A stretch of DNA of 64,000 nucleotides, from positions 744,001 through 808,000 of the forward strand of contig OZ243889.1 in the NCBI GenBank assembly GCA_965213525.1, read 5' to 3'. Both the position numbers and the translations under genes were made by a program. This document shows positions 32,649 through 41,105 of the stretch, piece after piece. The stretch's first letter is position 1. Each line of letters starts with the position of its first letter. This DNA is from G965213525 sp965213525. Its GTDB lineage: Bacteria; Actinomycetota; Acidimicrobiia; Acidimicrobiales; Poriferisodalaceae. Under the pieces are notes generated by a model. The model had not been told where the DNA came from. It did no database searches and saw only the letters and a list, made by a program, of their open reading frames with translations.

Positions 32649-34550
32649 TCAGGCGCCGATCGGGGCGGGGGCGTCAGCCCCTGCGCCCGTCACCGCGACC
32701 GCCCCGACCGACGACGCCGTGTCGTCCCAGCAGCTCGCCGGTCGCGCCCGTCCGAACAAGAAGCCCTGCAACTCGTCACAACCGAGCTCGGTCAGACGGG
32801 CGGCGTCGACGCCCGTCTCGATGCCCTCGGCGACCACGGCGGCACCGAGCAGGTGGCCCGTCTCGACGATGAGGCGGACCAGCGTGTGCGCCGCTGGGTC
32901 CGAGACGAACGAGCGGTCGATCTTCAACACGTCGACGGGCAGGGCCCGGAGGTGGGCGAGCGAGGTGTACCCGGTGCCGAAGTCGTCGATGGCCGTGCGG
33001 ACCCCATGCGAGCGGAGCTCTGCGAGGGCGACGGCGACCGCCTCGAGGTCGTCGAGCACGGCGTGCTCGGTGATCTCGATCACCAGCCTCGAGGCGTCCA
33101 CGCCATGGCGAGCCAACGTCGAGATGACCTCGCCCGGGAAGCCCGTCGTGGACAGGTAGCGACTGGACACGTTGATCGCGACGGGGACGTCGTGGTGACG
33201 ACCCTGGCGATCCCACGTGGCGAGCTGGGACACGGCGGTGTCGAGGACCCACCGGTCCAGGTGCACGACGAGATCGCTGCGCTGGGCGAAGGGCAAGAAC
33301 CTGTCGGGGCCGACGTGGCCGTGACCGGGTCGATCCCAGCGCACGAGGGCTTCGAAGCTGCACAGCCCACCTGAACGGGCACGAACGATCGGCTGGTAGT
33401 GCAGCTCCAGCTGCCCGCCAGCGACGGCGTCGCGCAGCTCGCGCTCCTGGTCGAAGCGCTCGGTCATCCGATCCCTCAGGGCGGCGTCACATACCACCAC
33501 CCCCCGGTCCGGCAACGCCTTGGCCTCGTACATCGCCAGATCGGCGTCACCCAGCAGCTGCCCGGCAGCGAGTGTCCCCGATCCCGAGAGCGCCACCCCG
33601 ATGCTGGCCCCGACGGTGACCGAGGTGTGGCCCACCTCGATCGGACGTTCGAGCACCTCGAGGAGTCGCTCGGCCAGACCCACCGCCTCGGGCTCCCCGT
33701 CGATGGGCTCGGCGACGATGACGAACTCGTCACCCCCCAGGCGGCCCACGTGATCACCGGCTCGCACCGCTTCGAGCAACCGCGCCGCTGCGGTGCGCAG
33801 CACCCGATCGCCGGCGGCGTGGCCGTGGTGGTCGTTGACGCCCTTGAACCGGTCGAGATCGATGAACAGCACCGCCAGCTCCGACCCCGAACGCCCGGCC
33901 CGGGCCAGGCCACGCTGCAACAACCCCAGGCAAGCGGTGCGGTTGGGCAGCTGGGTGAGCCCGTCGTGGGTGGCCTCGTGGGACATCTGCGCACGGAGCA
34001 GCTCGCCCTCGGTGACCGTCTCGGCCAGGGTGCGCGCTGCGTCACCCAGGGCAGCGCCCAGGCGGCCGGGCAGCCGCTCGTCGAGGGCGGGATCCTCCGG
34101 CGAGCCTGCCGCCAGGGCACACGCCTGACGCTCGGCGAGCGAGAGGCGCTGTTCGATCTGGGTGAGGGCCGCGGCCATGTCGCGCTGGTCCCGGGTGCGC
34201 AGTCGCGCCGTCGCCGAGGCGACCGGGCCGCCGGTCGGGGCGCCGGCGCCGAGGGCACGAGCCGCCCGGGACAGCTCTGCGAGCGGACGCCCGAGCACCA
34301 CCCAGGCGAGGAACGCCGACGTTGCCGTGGCTGCGGCTGCGGCTGAGGCTGCGGCTGCGGCTGCGGCTGCCATCGCGACGGCCCCGTCCACGTGCGCGCC
34401 GACGACGACGTGGACGACGAGGGCGGCCGCCGGGGCAAGGGCCGCCACCGCGCCGGTGAGCGCTGCGAGAGGGATCCTTCTGTCGAATCCCGCCAGGCGC
34501 CGCACCGGTCCTCGTTCCTGCGTCCGTCTGCGGGACGCTGCGGGCACCAT
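32649..34550 (-). CDS. GGDEF-EAL cyclic di-GMP turnover protein
   Basis: 633 residues. Two N-terminal membrane helices (about 27-50 and 58-90) are followed by a HAMP-like linker. A GGDEF domain spans about 200-365 with intact RLGGDEFVIV, and an EAL domain about 380-615 with intact SFEALVRW, NVSSRYL, EITEHAVLDD and DDFGTGYTSL. Both domains keep their catalytic signatures, so synthesis and hydrolysis are each possible. The second helix is coded by GCTGCG-type hexamer repeats giving a long Ala run, a possible replication-slippage site. No sensory domain is recognisable between the helices. Confidence 0.93.
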   Translation of the reverse strand: MVPAASRRRTQERGPVRRLAGFDRRIPLAALTGAVAALAPAAALVVHVVVGAHVDGAVAMAAAAAAAASAAAAATATSAFLAWVVLGRPLAELSRAARALGAGAPTGGPVASATARLRTRDQRDMAAALTQIEQRLSLAERQACALAAGSPEDPALDERLPGRLGAALGDAARTLAETVTEGELLRAQMSHEATHDGLTQLPNRTACLGLLQRGLARAGRSGSELAVLFIDLDRFKGVNDHHGHAAGDRVLRTAAARLLEAVRAGDHVGRLGGDEFVIVAEPIDGEPEAVGLAERLLEVLERPIEVGHTSVTVGASIGVALSGSGTLAAGQLLGDADLAMYEAKALPDRGVVVCDAALRDRMTERFDQERELRDAVAGGQLELHYQPIVRARSGGLCSFEALVRWDRPGHGHVGPDRFLPFAQRSDLVVHLDRWVLDTAVSQLATWDRQGRHHDVPVAINVSSRYLSTTGFPGEVISTLARHGVDASRLVIEITEHAVLDDLEAVAVALAELRSHGVRTAIDDFGTGYTSLAHLRALPVDVLKIDRSFVSDPAAHTLVRLIVETGHLLGAAVVAEGIETGVDAARLTELGCDELQGFLFGRARPASCWDDTASSVGAVAVTGAGADAPAPIGA

Positions 34551-34689
34551 CGGCGGGTACGCCCCCCGCCTTGAGCAGCCGCCGGCGAGGCCGGTCGGAC
34601 CCGTCTGCGTCGTGGGCTCGACACGTCGAGCGACCGCCGGCCCTCGACGGCCCGCCGGCTGGCGGTTGGGAGCTCAGGCGCGTGGGGGC

Positions 34690-36138
34690 TCAGGCGGCGC
34701 CCGAGCGGTCGAGCGGACGTCGCAGGACGACGAGTGCCAGGGCCAAGAAGGCGGTGATCTCGACCCGCCCGACGAGCATGGCCACGACCAGCACGCCCTT
34801 GCTCTCGGCCGGGAGGTCCGGGCTGGTGACCCCCACGCTCAGACCGATGTTCAACAGCGCCGACATGGCCTCGAACACTGCCTCACCCGCCGGGGCTCCC
34901 GTCGTGAGCGCCAGTGCCGAGGCGACGACCACCGCGGTCACCACGACGAGGGACAACAGGGCGGTGGCGCCGACGGTCCGCTGACGGACCTCGCGTGGGT
35001 CGACCTCCCCGGCATCCCAGATCTCGCCCTCCTCCTGGTCCTCGCCCGCATCGGCGTTGCCCGCGGGGAGCCACCGGCGTGCGGCGTACGCCACCCACAC
35101 GACACGGGCGACCTTCACCCCGCCCGAGGTCGACCCGGCAGCGCCACCGACGAACATCGACGCGGCGGTGAGGATGGTCAGCTGGGGTGCGGCGGCGAAG
35201 CTCGACCCGTCGGCGAAGCCGGCGGTGGTGCTGGCCGAGACCGAGTTGAACACCGTCGACGCCACCGCCGTCCCGGGTTCGGCGATGACCGCCGCCAGCA
35301 CCGCAGCGGCGGCGGTCAGCCCCAGCCCCCAGCGCACCTGGGTCCGCTTCCACAGGGGTGGGTCCTTGCGGGTGAAGGCACCCCACAGCGCAGCGAAGCT
35401 GATGGCGGAGATCATCGTCGTGGCGGCGATGACGGCCTGCGCCGGCGCCGGCACCGAGGCCACGCTGTTCGAGGTGATCACGAACCCGCCGGTGCACGCC
35501 GCGCTGAAGCCGTGGTTCAGCGCACGCCACGCCGGCTCGCCGGCTGCCAGCAGGGCCAGGACGGCCACGGCGGTGAGGGCGACGAGGATGCCGAAGATGC
35601 GCAAGGCCGCACCCTGGGGGCCCTCGTGGGGGCGGTGTCCCCACTCCTCGCCGAGGTGGGTGCTGGCGTCCCCGGAGGGTTCGGCGAACAACAGCGCGAA
35701 GGCGACCACCCCGACGGTGCCGCCCCATTGCAGGATCGTCCGCCACCACTGCAGGGTGGCGTCCAGCGCAGAGGGGTCGGTCACCATCGTGAGGCCGGTG
35801 GAGGTCACGCCCGACACGCCTTCGAAGACAGCGGACCACCCGTCGGCGAGGCGTGCGACCTCCCCGTCGCCGGCGTGGCCGAGGGCGAAGGTGACCACGG
35901 CCGCCCCGGCGGCCACCAGCACCCACGAGACCGCGGTCTCGGCCAGGTGCCGGATCGAGGAGTCGCTGTCGAGCTCGGGCAGCCGGCCGCCCACCTTGGC
36001 CACCACGGCGAACCCGACGACCGCGACCGAGCAGACGATCACGTAGCCCCGCTCGCCCTCGGCGATCGCCACGGGGAGCGCGATCAGCGCGAACGCCGAC
36101 ACGAGGTAGAGCGCTCGGGCGTTGAAGGCAGTGATCAC
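34690..36138 (-). CDS. TrkH/KtrB-family potassium uptake channel
   Basis: 482 residues with four M1-P-M2 repeats. The selectivity-filter glycines are visible in GVTSTGL, ACTGGFV, ASTTAGF and LLNIGLS. The gating loop with Gly/Ser/Thr is in GGAAGSTSGGVK. A charged insert (about 345-375, EDQEEGE) separates the last repeats. No TrkA/KtrA regulatory gene is in the window. GTG start overlaps the stop of the glutamate-cysteine ligase gene, indicating an operon whose order is ligase then channel. Confidence 0.92.
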   Translation of the reverse strand: MITAFNARALYLVSAFALIALPVAIAEGERGYVIVCSVAVVGFAVVAKVGGRLPELDSDSSIRHLAETAVSWVLVAAGAAVVTFALGHAGDGEVARLADGWSAVFEGVSGVTSTGLTMVTDPSALDATLQWWRTILQWGGTVGVVAFALLFAEPSGDASTHLGEEWGHRPHEGPQGAALRIFGILVALTAVAVLALLAAGEPAWRALNHGFSAACTGGFVITSNSVASVPAPAQAVIAATTMISAISFAALWGAFTRKDPPLWKRTQVRWGLGLTAAAAVLAAVIAEPGTAVASTVFNSVSASTTAGFADGSSFAAAPQLTILTAASMFVGGAAGSTSGGVKVARVVWVAYAARRWLPAGNADAGEDQEEGEIWDAGEVDPREVRQRTVGATALLSLVVVTAVVVASALALTTGAPAGEAVFEAMSALLNIGLSVGVTSPDLPAESKGVLVVAMLVGRVEITAFLALALVVLRRPLDRSGAA

Positions 36139-37277
36139 GTTCCCGGGTCGTGCGCGGGGCCACGTTCGGGGGCGGTGGCGGCGGTCACCTGGGCGCGCAG
36201 CTCGGTGACCACGGCTGCAGGATCACCGGTGCGGGCCAGCACCCTTCGCTGTCGGTCGGCGCCGGTGCCCTCGGCGACGATCCCGGCGACGACGGACTCG
36301 ACCAGGGCGGCGTCGCCGCTGGCCGCCAGGGCCGGGCCGAGGTGGTCGAGGACCCGGTCGACGATCTCGGGCGCGGGGCGGGACCGTCCGTCGAAGGGGT
36401 CGACGAGCTCGCCGCCCAGACCGAAGCGGGCCGCCGACCAGCAGGCGGCCTCGAGCAGCTCGTGACCCGGGTCGTGCACCTCGGCCCCGCGGGCCGCGTC
36501 GTCCACGGCGGTCATGACCGCGGCGCGCACGAGCCCCGCCAGTCCTGTGGTCGTCGTCGCACCGGGGCAGGCGTCGCCGATGCGCACCTCGAGGGTGGGG
36601 TAGCGCCCGGAGGGTCGGGCGTACCAGTAGATGTGGCTGGCGTCCTCGATCGCACCGGTGCGGCCCAACGTGGCGACGAGCTCGTCGAAGGCCCGGCGAT
36701 CCTCCAGGGCCGGCGGCATCTGGGAGGTGGGCCACCGTTGCCACACCTGGGTGCGGTAGCTCGCGTACCCGGTGTCCTCGCCGTCCCAGAAGGGGCTGTT
36801 GGCCGACAGGGCGAGCACGACGGGCAGGAACGGGCGGATGCGGGTCATGGCGGCGACGGCGACGTCGGCGTCGGGCACGCCGACGTGCACGTGGAAGCCG
36901 CAGATCACCTGCTCGCGAGCGACGTGTGCGTAGCGGTCCGTCAGCTCTCGGTAGCGGGGCGCGTCGGTGATCCGCTGCTCGTGCCAAGGCGAGAACGGGT
37001 GCGATCCGGCCCCGATGACCCCGAGTCCGAGCTGGCCCGCAGCGTCGGCCAGGGCTCGGCGGAGCCGCACGAGCTCAGCCGACACGTCATCGAGGTCCTC
37101 ACAGACCGGGGTGGCGGTCTCGACCTGGCACAGGTTGAGCTCGGGCTCGATCTCGTCGCGAAGTTCGGGGTCCATCGAACGCAACAGCGAGCCCGAGGCG
37201 GGGACCATGGCACCGTTGGCAGCCTCGACGACGAGGAACTCCTCCTCGACGCCGATGGTCGGGACGGGCATCAGCAC
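36135..37277 (-). CDS. ybdK: Glutamate-cysteine ligase 2 (YbdK/GCS2 family)
   Basis: 380 residues, ATP-grasp-related GCS2 fold making gamma-glutamylcysteine-type amides. Signature blocks are TIGVEEEFLVVE (metal-binding Glu triad), CGFHVHVGVPD and ANSPFWDGEDTGYASYR, then SGRYPTLEVRIGD. Actinobacteria mostly use mycothiol, so the product may not be glutathione-related; family members ligate glutamate to other amines too. Start GTG at 37277 or ATG at 37271; no strong ribosome site separates them. 21 bp downstream of the YihY gene. Confidence 0.88.
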   Translation of the reverse strand: MLMPVPTIGVEEEFLVVEAANGAMVPASGSLLRSMDPELRDEIEPELNLCQVETATPVCEDLDDVSAELVRLRRALADAAGQLGLGVIGAGSHPFSPWHEQRITDAPRYRELTDRYAHVAREQVICGFHVHVGVPDADVAVAAMTRIRPFLPVVLALSANSPFWDGEDTGYASYRTQVWQRWPTSQMPPALEDRRAFDELVATLGRTGAIEDASHIYWYARPSGRYPTLEVRIGDACPGATTTTGLAGLVRAAVMTAVDDAARGAEVHDPGHELLEAACWSAARFGLGGELVDPFDGRSRPAPEIVDRVLDHLGPALAASGDAALVESVVAGIVAEGTGADRQRRVLARTGDPAAVVTELRAQVTAATAPERGPAHDPGT

Positions 37278-37298
37278 GCGGCGGGTGGCCCCTCGCGC

Positions 37299-38366
37299 TC
37301 AGCGACCCACGACGTCGGAGTCGCTGTCGACGTCGGGCCCGTCGCCGACGGTGTCGGCCACCCGGGCATCGCGGCGCCCCATCGGCTCGTCGCCGTCCAC
37401 GGTGGTGTCGCGAGCGGTCTGGTGCTCCATCTCCGCGTTGATGTGAGCGCCGAGCAGCACGACGACCGCCACGATCCACAGCCACAGCAACAAGATGACG
37501 ACGGCGGCCAGCGACCCGTAGGTCTCGTTGTAGGAACCGAAGTTCGACACGTAGATCTGTAGGGCGATGGTGGCCAGCAGGGCCAGCACCGTCGCGATCA
37601 CCGCACCGGGCGTGATCCAGGACAGCGTGGCGTCGTCTCGTTCGGGGCCGATCCGGTACAGCAGCGTCAAGAAGCCGACGACCAGGGCCGCGGCCACGGC
37701 GTAGGCGGCGACGGTGGCCAGCACCCCCAGGGCGCCGCCCACCCGGGCGGCGAAGGTGAGGGCGGTGACCAGGGCCACCATGCCCACCACGGCGACGACG
37801 GTGAGCAGCAGCGCGCTGAGGCGCTTGGCGACGAAGCCCCGGTCGTCGGGTTCGTCGTAGATGGCGCCGACGGCGTTGGCGACCTGGCTCATCGCCCCCG
37901 ACGCCGACCACAGCGCCAGGGCGATCGACACGAGCGCTGCGAACGACAGCGCGGCGCTCGACTGGCTGGCCACGTTGGAGATCTGGTCCTCCAGCAGCTG
38001 GCTGGCGCTCTCGGGCAGCCCCGAGGTGAGCTCCTGGATGCGGGCGGCGGCCTCGGCGGGGGTGCGCAGGATGCCGTAGACGCTGACCACGGCCAACAGG
38101 CCGGGCACGAGGGCGGTGAAGACGTAGTAGGCGATGCCGGCGGCGAGCAGCGTGGTGTTGTCGTCGCCGAACTCGTCCTTGATGCGCCGGCCGATGTCCT
38201 TCCACCCCTCTGCAGGGATCTCGGTCGGCTTGTCGGCGTCTCGACCCCGTTCGGGCGATCCCACCGGTGGGTCCGTCGTGGCGTCCCCGCTGCTGCCCCC
38301 AGAGGTCCTCGGGCGGGTGCGCCCACCCGACCCCGAACGCTCGTCTCTCGCTGCGCTGCCCGACAC
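37299..38366 (-). CDS. yihY: YihY/BrkB-family membrane protein (copy 1)
   Basis: 355 residues. A polar N-terminal 50 residues precede six membrane helices, starting LLAAGIAYYVFTALVPGLLAVVSVYG. The family blocks WSASGAMSQVANAVGAIYDE, WITPGAVIAT and SYNETYGSLAAVVILLLWLWIV are all present. The function of the family is unresolved. Start taken at the GTG 38366: TACGGT-like TACCGT on the minus strand (38379-38374) stands seven bases upstream. An in-frame GTG at 38375 would lie inside that promoter. A paralogue lies at 57690-58724. Confidence 0.9.
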   Translation of the reverse strand: MSGSAARDERSGSGGRTRPRTSGGSSGDATTDPPVGSPERGRDADKPTEIPAEGWKDIGRRIKDEFGDDNTTLLAAGIAYYVFTALVPGLLAVVSVYGILRTPAEAAARIQELTSGLPESASQLLEDQISNVASQSSAALSFAALVSIALALWSASGAMSQVANAVGAIYDEPDDRGFVAKRLSALLLTVVAVVGMVALVTALTFAARVGGALGVLATVAAYAVAAALVVGFLTLLYRIGPERDDATLSWITPGAVIATVLALLATIALQIYVSNFGSYNETYGSLAAVVILLLWLWIVAVVVLLGAHINAEMEHQTARDTTVDGDEPMGRRDARVADTVGDGPDVDSDSDVVGR

Positions 38367-38373
38367 GGCCTGC

Positions 38374-38379
38374 ACGGTA
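38374..38379 (-). promoter_or_regulatory. Candidate leaderless -10 element (TACCGT) of yihY copy 1
   Basis: Minus-strand TACCGT followed by seven bases and a GTG. The strand also reads GGAGG just before it, but too close to the alternative GTG to be useful. Confidence 0.45.
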
Positions 38380-38440
38380 CCTCCACAGCGGCGTGGCGCC
38401 GGTGATCGCCCGACCGGGCTGCCTCGGCGGGTCGTCTCGA

Positions 38441-38466
38441 GGTTCGATCCGGGTGCGACGGGGTAC
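38441..38466 (+). promoter_or_regulatory. Candidate sigma-B-type promoter of the GT2 gene
   Basis: GGTT at 38441-38444, 16 nt spacer, GGGTAC at 38461-38466. This fits the published Streptomyces sigma-B consensus GNNT-N14-16-GGGTA(C/T). The GT2 ATG is 14 nt after the -10. Spacer and -10 match three other intergenic sites in this window. Confidence 0.5.
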
Positions 38467-38479
38467 GGGCCCCCCTGCG

Positions 38480-39241
38480 ATGGCCGAACTCGAACACGTC
38501 GGCGCTCGGATCGCCCCGGTCGCAGCGGGGTGGGGCCCCGATGCGACGATCACCCACGTGGCGGTCGTCGTGCCGGCGCGCGACGAAGCCGACCGCATCT
38601 CTGCGACCATCCGCAGCCTCGACGTCGCTCGCCGACGCCTCCCCGCCTCGGTCCTCAGCACCATCGTGGTGGTCGCCGACACCTGCGCCGATGACACCGA
38701 GGCGGTGGCGCGTCGTTGGCTGCGCACCGGCGACGCCGTCGCCCGGGTGCGGGTCGGCAACGTCGGAGCGGCCCGGCGGGTCGGGAGCGCAGTGGCCTTG
38801 GGCCTGATCGGCCGCCACCCCCGGGGGGTCTGGATCGCCAGCACCGACGCCGACACCGTGGTGCCCGCCGAGTGGTTGGTGGACCAGCTGCGAGCCGCCG
38901 CCGACGGCGTCGAGGCGGTGGCCGGGACGGTCACGCTGACTGATGACGCCGACGACGTGGTGCGACGCCGCTTCGCCCGCCACTACGGCACCGCGACCTC
39001 GGGCGAGCACCCCCACGTGCACGCCTGCAACCTCGGCGTCCGTGGTGACGCCTACGTGCGAGCCGGGGGGTGGGCGGCGCTGGCGACCGGTGAGGACCAC
39101 GACCTCTGGGGTCGCCTGCGGGGCTGCGCCCGCACCCGCTCGATGGCCGAGCTCACCGTGGCCACGAGCGGCCGGCGCCGAGGGCGGGCCCCTGACGGGT
39201 TCGCCGTCGACATGGACGAGCTGGCGGCGGCTGCAGGATGA
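38480..39241 (+). CDS. Family 2 glycosyltransferase (partner type of PIG-L/NodS clusters)
   Basis: 253 residues, GT-A fold without membrane helices. VAVVVPARDEADRI opens the nucleotide-sugar site, WIASTDADTVVPAEWL holds the DxD motif, and HVHACNLGVRGDAYV plus TGEDHDLWGRL form the acceptor side. As I know the family, proteins with this VHGANLGVR-like block normally sit next to an acyl-CoA-dehydrogenase-like protein, a PIG-L deacetylase and a NodS-like methyltransferase. Those three are 23 kb away at 61.6-63.9 kb. ATG 38480 chosen; the frame is open upstream. Confidence 0.85.
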   Translation: MAELEHVGARIAPVAAGWGPDATITHVAVVVPARDEADRISATIRSLDVARRRLPASVLSTIVVVADTCADDTEAVARRWLRTGDAVARVRVGNVGAARRVGSAVALGLIGRHPRGVWIASTDADTVVPAEWLVDQLRAAADGVEAVAGTVTLTDDADDVVRRRFARHYGTATSGEHPHVHACNLGVRGDAYVRAGGWAALATGEDHDLWGRLRGCARTRSMAELTVATSGRRRGRAPDGFAVDMDELAAAAG

Positions 39242-39288
39242 CCTGGGTCCCTGCGCCGGCCGTCGGCACCCGACCGGTGCGGCTCGGC

Positions 39289-39744
39289 TCAGCCGCCTTC
39301 GAGGATGCGCTTGAGCTCGTGGTTGCGCAGGACGATCAACTGGTCGAGGTGACGCCGCAGCACCAGGGTCTCGGCGATGCGTCCGAGGATGGGGACGGGG
39401 GCGTCGAAGGTGACGATGTCGTGCATCTCGGTTCCCTCGTCGCACTCGACGAAGCGATGCTCGTGGCGGAAGTCGCGGAACGGTCCGCGCTGCTGTTCGT
39501 CGACGAAGTGACGCGGCCGGACGTACTCGGTGATCTCCGAGGTCATGGTCCACCAGATGCCGAAGTGCCGGGCCCGCCACGTGACGGTGTCGCCCAGGGC
39601 CATCGACCCCGACGAGATGCCCGCCACGATCTGCTCACCGGTGTGCTCGAAGGAGGTTCGATGGAAGTCGACGTCGAGAGACGTGTCGAAGGTGGTCTCG
39701 ACGGGGGCGGCGATCGTCGTCGAGTGCTGGAAGCGGACCGTCAC
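39289..39744 (-). CDS. SRPBCC/START-like ligand-binding protein
   Basis: 151 residues, polyketide cyclase/dehydrase-like fold. It begins VRFQHSTTIAAPVETTFDTSLDV, has the central GDTVTWRARHFGIWWTMTSEIT and PRHFVDEQQRGPFRDFRHEHRF, and ends with the long helix LRRHLDQLIVLRNHELKRIL. Proteins with this FxDxQxxGPFxxWxHxH pattern occur as small cell-inhibitor-like SRPBCC proteins that bind hydrophobic ligands. No catalytic residue can be pointed to. Divergent from the DUF1990 gene 59 bp away. Confidence 0.85.
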   Translation of the reverse strand: MTVRFQHSTTIAAPVETTFDTSLDVDFHRTSFEHTGEQIVAGISSGSMALGDTVTWRARHFGIWWTMTSEITEYVRPRHFVDEQQRGPFRDFRHEHRFVECDEGTEMHDIVTFDAPVPILGRIAETLVLRRHLDQLIVLRNHELKRILEGG

Positions 39745-39803
39745 GCCGCGACCCTAACCGCCGCTGCGGCGGGGCCGGCCCCCGTCCACGCCGGGGCGGC
39801 GTC

Positions 39804-40532
39804 GTGATCGACCTCACCCAGCTCGCTGGGCGCGTGAGCCGGCAGAAGCCGTTCAACGCCGTCGTTCCCGCCGCCGAGCTCGTGCGCCGCCGCCTCGGCG
39901 GACGCTGGTGGGACGAGGTCGAGGCCAGCGGCGACCGCGTCGAGGAGGAGGTGATCGGCCGAGACGACCTGCAGCGGCTCGGCGACGGCGTCGGCGACGT
40001 GTTGACCCGGCGCTACGAGATCTCGCTGAGCGGGGCGCGACGACCGCTCGGCGAGGCGCTCCGGCTCCTCCGCCGGGATCCCGACGAGCTCGGGCCCTCG
40101 GAGTACGCCACGTTCGGCGGCCCGCTCGAGGAGGGGGACCGCCGCACCGTGCGGCTTCCCGGACCGTGGGACGGCCCGGTCGAGGTCCTCGAGTCGAGTC
40201 CGGACCGGGTGCGCCTCGCCACCCGACCCGGGCACATGGAGGCCGGGTGGATCGACTTCTCGATCGTCGGAGCCGACTCCGGCGCCCCGCGCTTTCGCAT
40301 CGAGTCGACCGCCCGGGCCGGCGACGCCGGCTTCTGGTTCCTCCACGACGTGCTGCCGTGGGCCCGGTGGATCCAGACCGACATGTGGGCGACCGTGGCC
40401 GAGTCGGTCGCCGAGGCGCTCGAGGTCCCTGACATCGAGCGGGTGGAGGTGATGACCATCCGGCACGCTGGAGGGCCCGGCGACGGTGCGGACGGCGCCC
40501 ACGACGCCGGTGCCGCGCCCGAGGTGAGCTGA
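39804..40532 (+). CDS. DUF1990-family protein
   Basis: 242 residues. The pattern PGPWDGPVEVLESSPDRVRLA followed by TRPGHMEAGWIDFSI and a C-terminal WIQTDMWATVAESVAEAL is characteristic of DUF1990, a lipocalin/SRPBCC-like family of unknown function common in Actinobacteria and plants. The N-terminal 110 residues hold a helical, charged region. GTG start with weak upstream purines. Confidence 0.75.
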   Translation: MIDLTQLAGRVSRQKPFNAVVPAAELVRRRLGGRWWDEVEASGDRVEEEVIGRDDLQRLGDGVGDVLTRRYEISLSGARRPLGEALRLLRRDPDELGPSEYATFGGPLEEGDRRTVRLPGPWDGPVEVLESSPDRVRLATRPGHMEAGWIDFSIVGADSGAPRFRIESTARAGDAGFWFLHDVLPWARWIQTDMWATVAESVAEALEVPDIERVEVMTIRHAGGPGDGADGAHDAGAAPEVS

Positions 40533-40596
40533 GCCGGGGGCGGGGCCGGCCCCGCCGCCCGGGGTCTGGTGCCGGGGCCGCCACCTCGAGCGACCC

Positions 40597-40622
40597 GACT
40601 CAGCGCAGCGGCCACGGGGTAC
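40597..40622 (+). promoter_or_regulatory. Candidate sigma-B-type promoter in front of the partner-switching operon
   Basis: GACT at 40597-40600, 16 nt spacer, GGGTAC at 40617-40622: the same -35, spacer and -10 as the site at 47367. Downstream come AAGGAGGA (40643-40650) and an ATG at 40656 whose frame runs to 41105 and overlaps the phosphatase start. Confidence 0.5.
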
Positions 40623-40655
40623 CCGAGGTGGAGGATCGGGCGAAGGAGGACGGCG

Positions 40656-41105
40656 ATGAGGCGTTCACACGGCCCAACGATCGACAGCCGGACGATCGAC
40701 ATCCGGACGACAATCTACACCCGGGCGATCGACACCCGGGCGATCGACACTGCGTCAGATCGGCGCCGGGTCGGTGCCGGCCCTCAATCCTCTTCGACGG
40801 CGAACGCCACCTCGACCTTGACCTGCCACTGGTCGACGCCTCCGCTGCCGTCGAGGCTGGCGCGCAGGTCGGTGATGTTGGCCCACGTCTGGCCCCGGAC
40901 CGCCGAGGCCGAGGTCGCCACCGCGGCCCGCACCGCAGCTTCGATGCTCTCCCCCGACTCGCCGACCAGGGTTGTCATCTTGTACGTCGAACCTGACATC
41001 ACGTCTCCTCGTTGTCGTGCGGCCGCCTCGTACCCGCCGCCGCCGGCTGCGAACCACGACGGCGGCGTCGTCGGCGCCACCGCCGCTGGCGGTGGCAGCG
41101 CATGA
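40656..41105 (+). CDS. Possible translated leader / hypothetical protein antisense to dodecin
   Basis: 149 codons beginning right after a near-perfect AAGGAGGA ribosome site and downstream of a sigma-B-type promoter. The stop overlaps the phosphatase ATG at 41102 (ATGA). The first part encodes five-residue repeats related to TIDIR and AIDTR; the rest is the antisense of dodecin and shows no protein-family character. It may be a coupling leader rather than a functional protein. A competing frame from GTG 40628 (VEDRAKEDGDEA, DDRHP repeats) ends at 40996. Confidence 0.35.
   Translation: MRRSHGPTIDSRTIDIRTTIYTRAIDTRAIDTASDRRRVGAGPQSSSTANATSTLTCHWSTPPLPSRLARRSVMLAHVWPRTAEAEVATAARTAASMLSPDSPTRVVILYVEPDITSPRCRAAASYPPPPAANHDGGVVGATAAGGGSA
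40678..40753 (+). repeat. Imperfect 15-bp tandem repeats
   Basis: Five units of the form CGATCGACATCCGGA, one expanded to 18 bp (CGACAATCTACACCCGGG). They lie between the ribosome site of the leader frame and the end of dodecin and translate as pentapeptide repeats in all frames. Nothing else is seen in the 40533-40783 gap apart from the promoter and ribosome site. Confidence 0.85.
40784..40999 (-). CDS. Dodecin (flavin-binding)
   Basis: 71 residues, the exact dodecin size. The sequence runs STYKMTTLVGESGESIEAAV, then VRGQTWANITDLRASLDG and WQVKVEVAFAVEED. The Trp in QTWANI and Gln in DQWQV correspond to the flavin-sandwiching Trp and Gln of dodecins. Dodecins are dodecameric shells that store or buffer FMN, riboflavin or CoA. 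ATG start with GAGGAG ten bases upstream. The sigma-B-type promoter on the other strand would produce an antisense transcript across the whole gene. Confidence 0.95.
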   Translation of the reverse strand: MSGSTYKMTTLVGESGESIEAAVRAAVATSASAVRGQTWANITDLRASLDGSGGVDQWQVKVEVAFAVEED

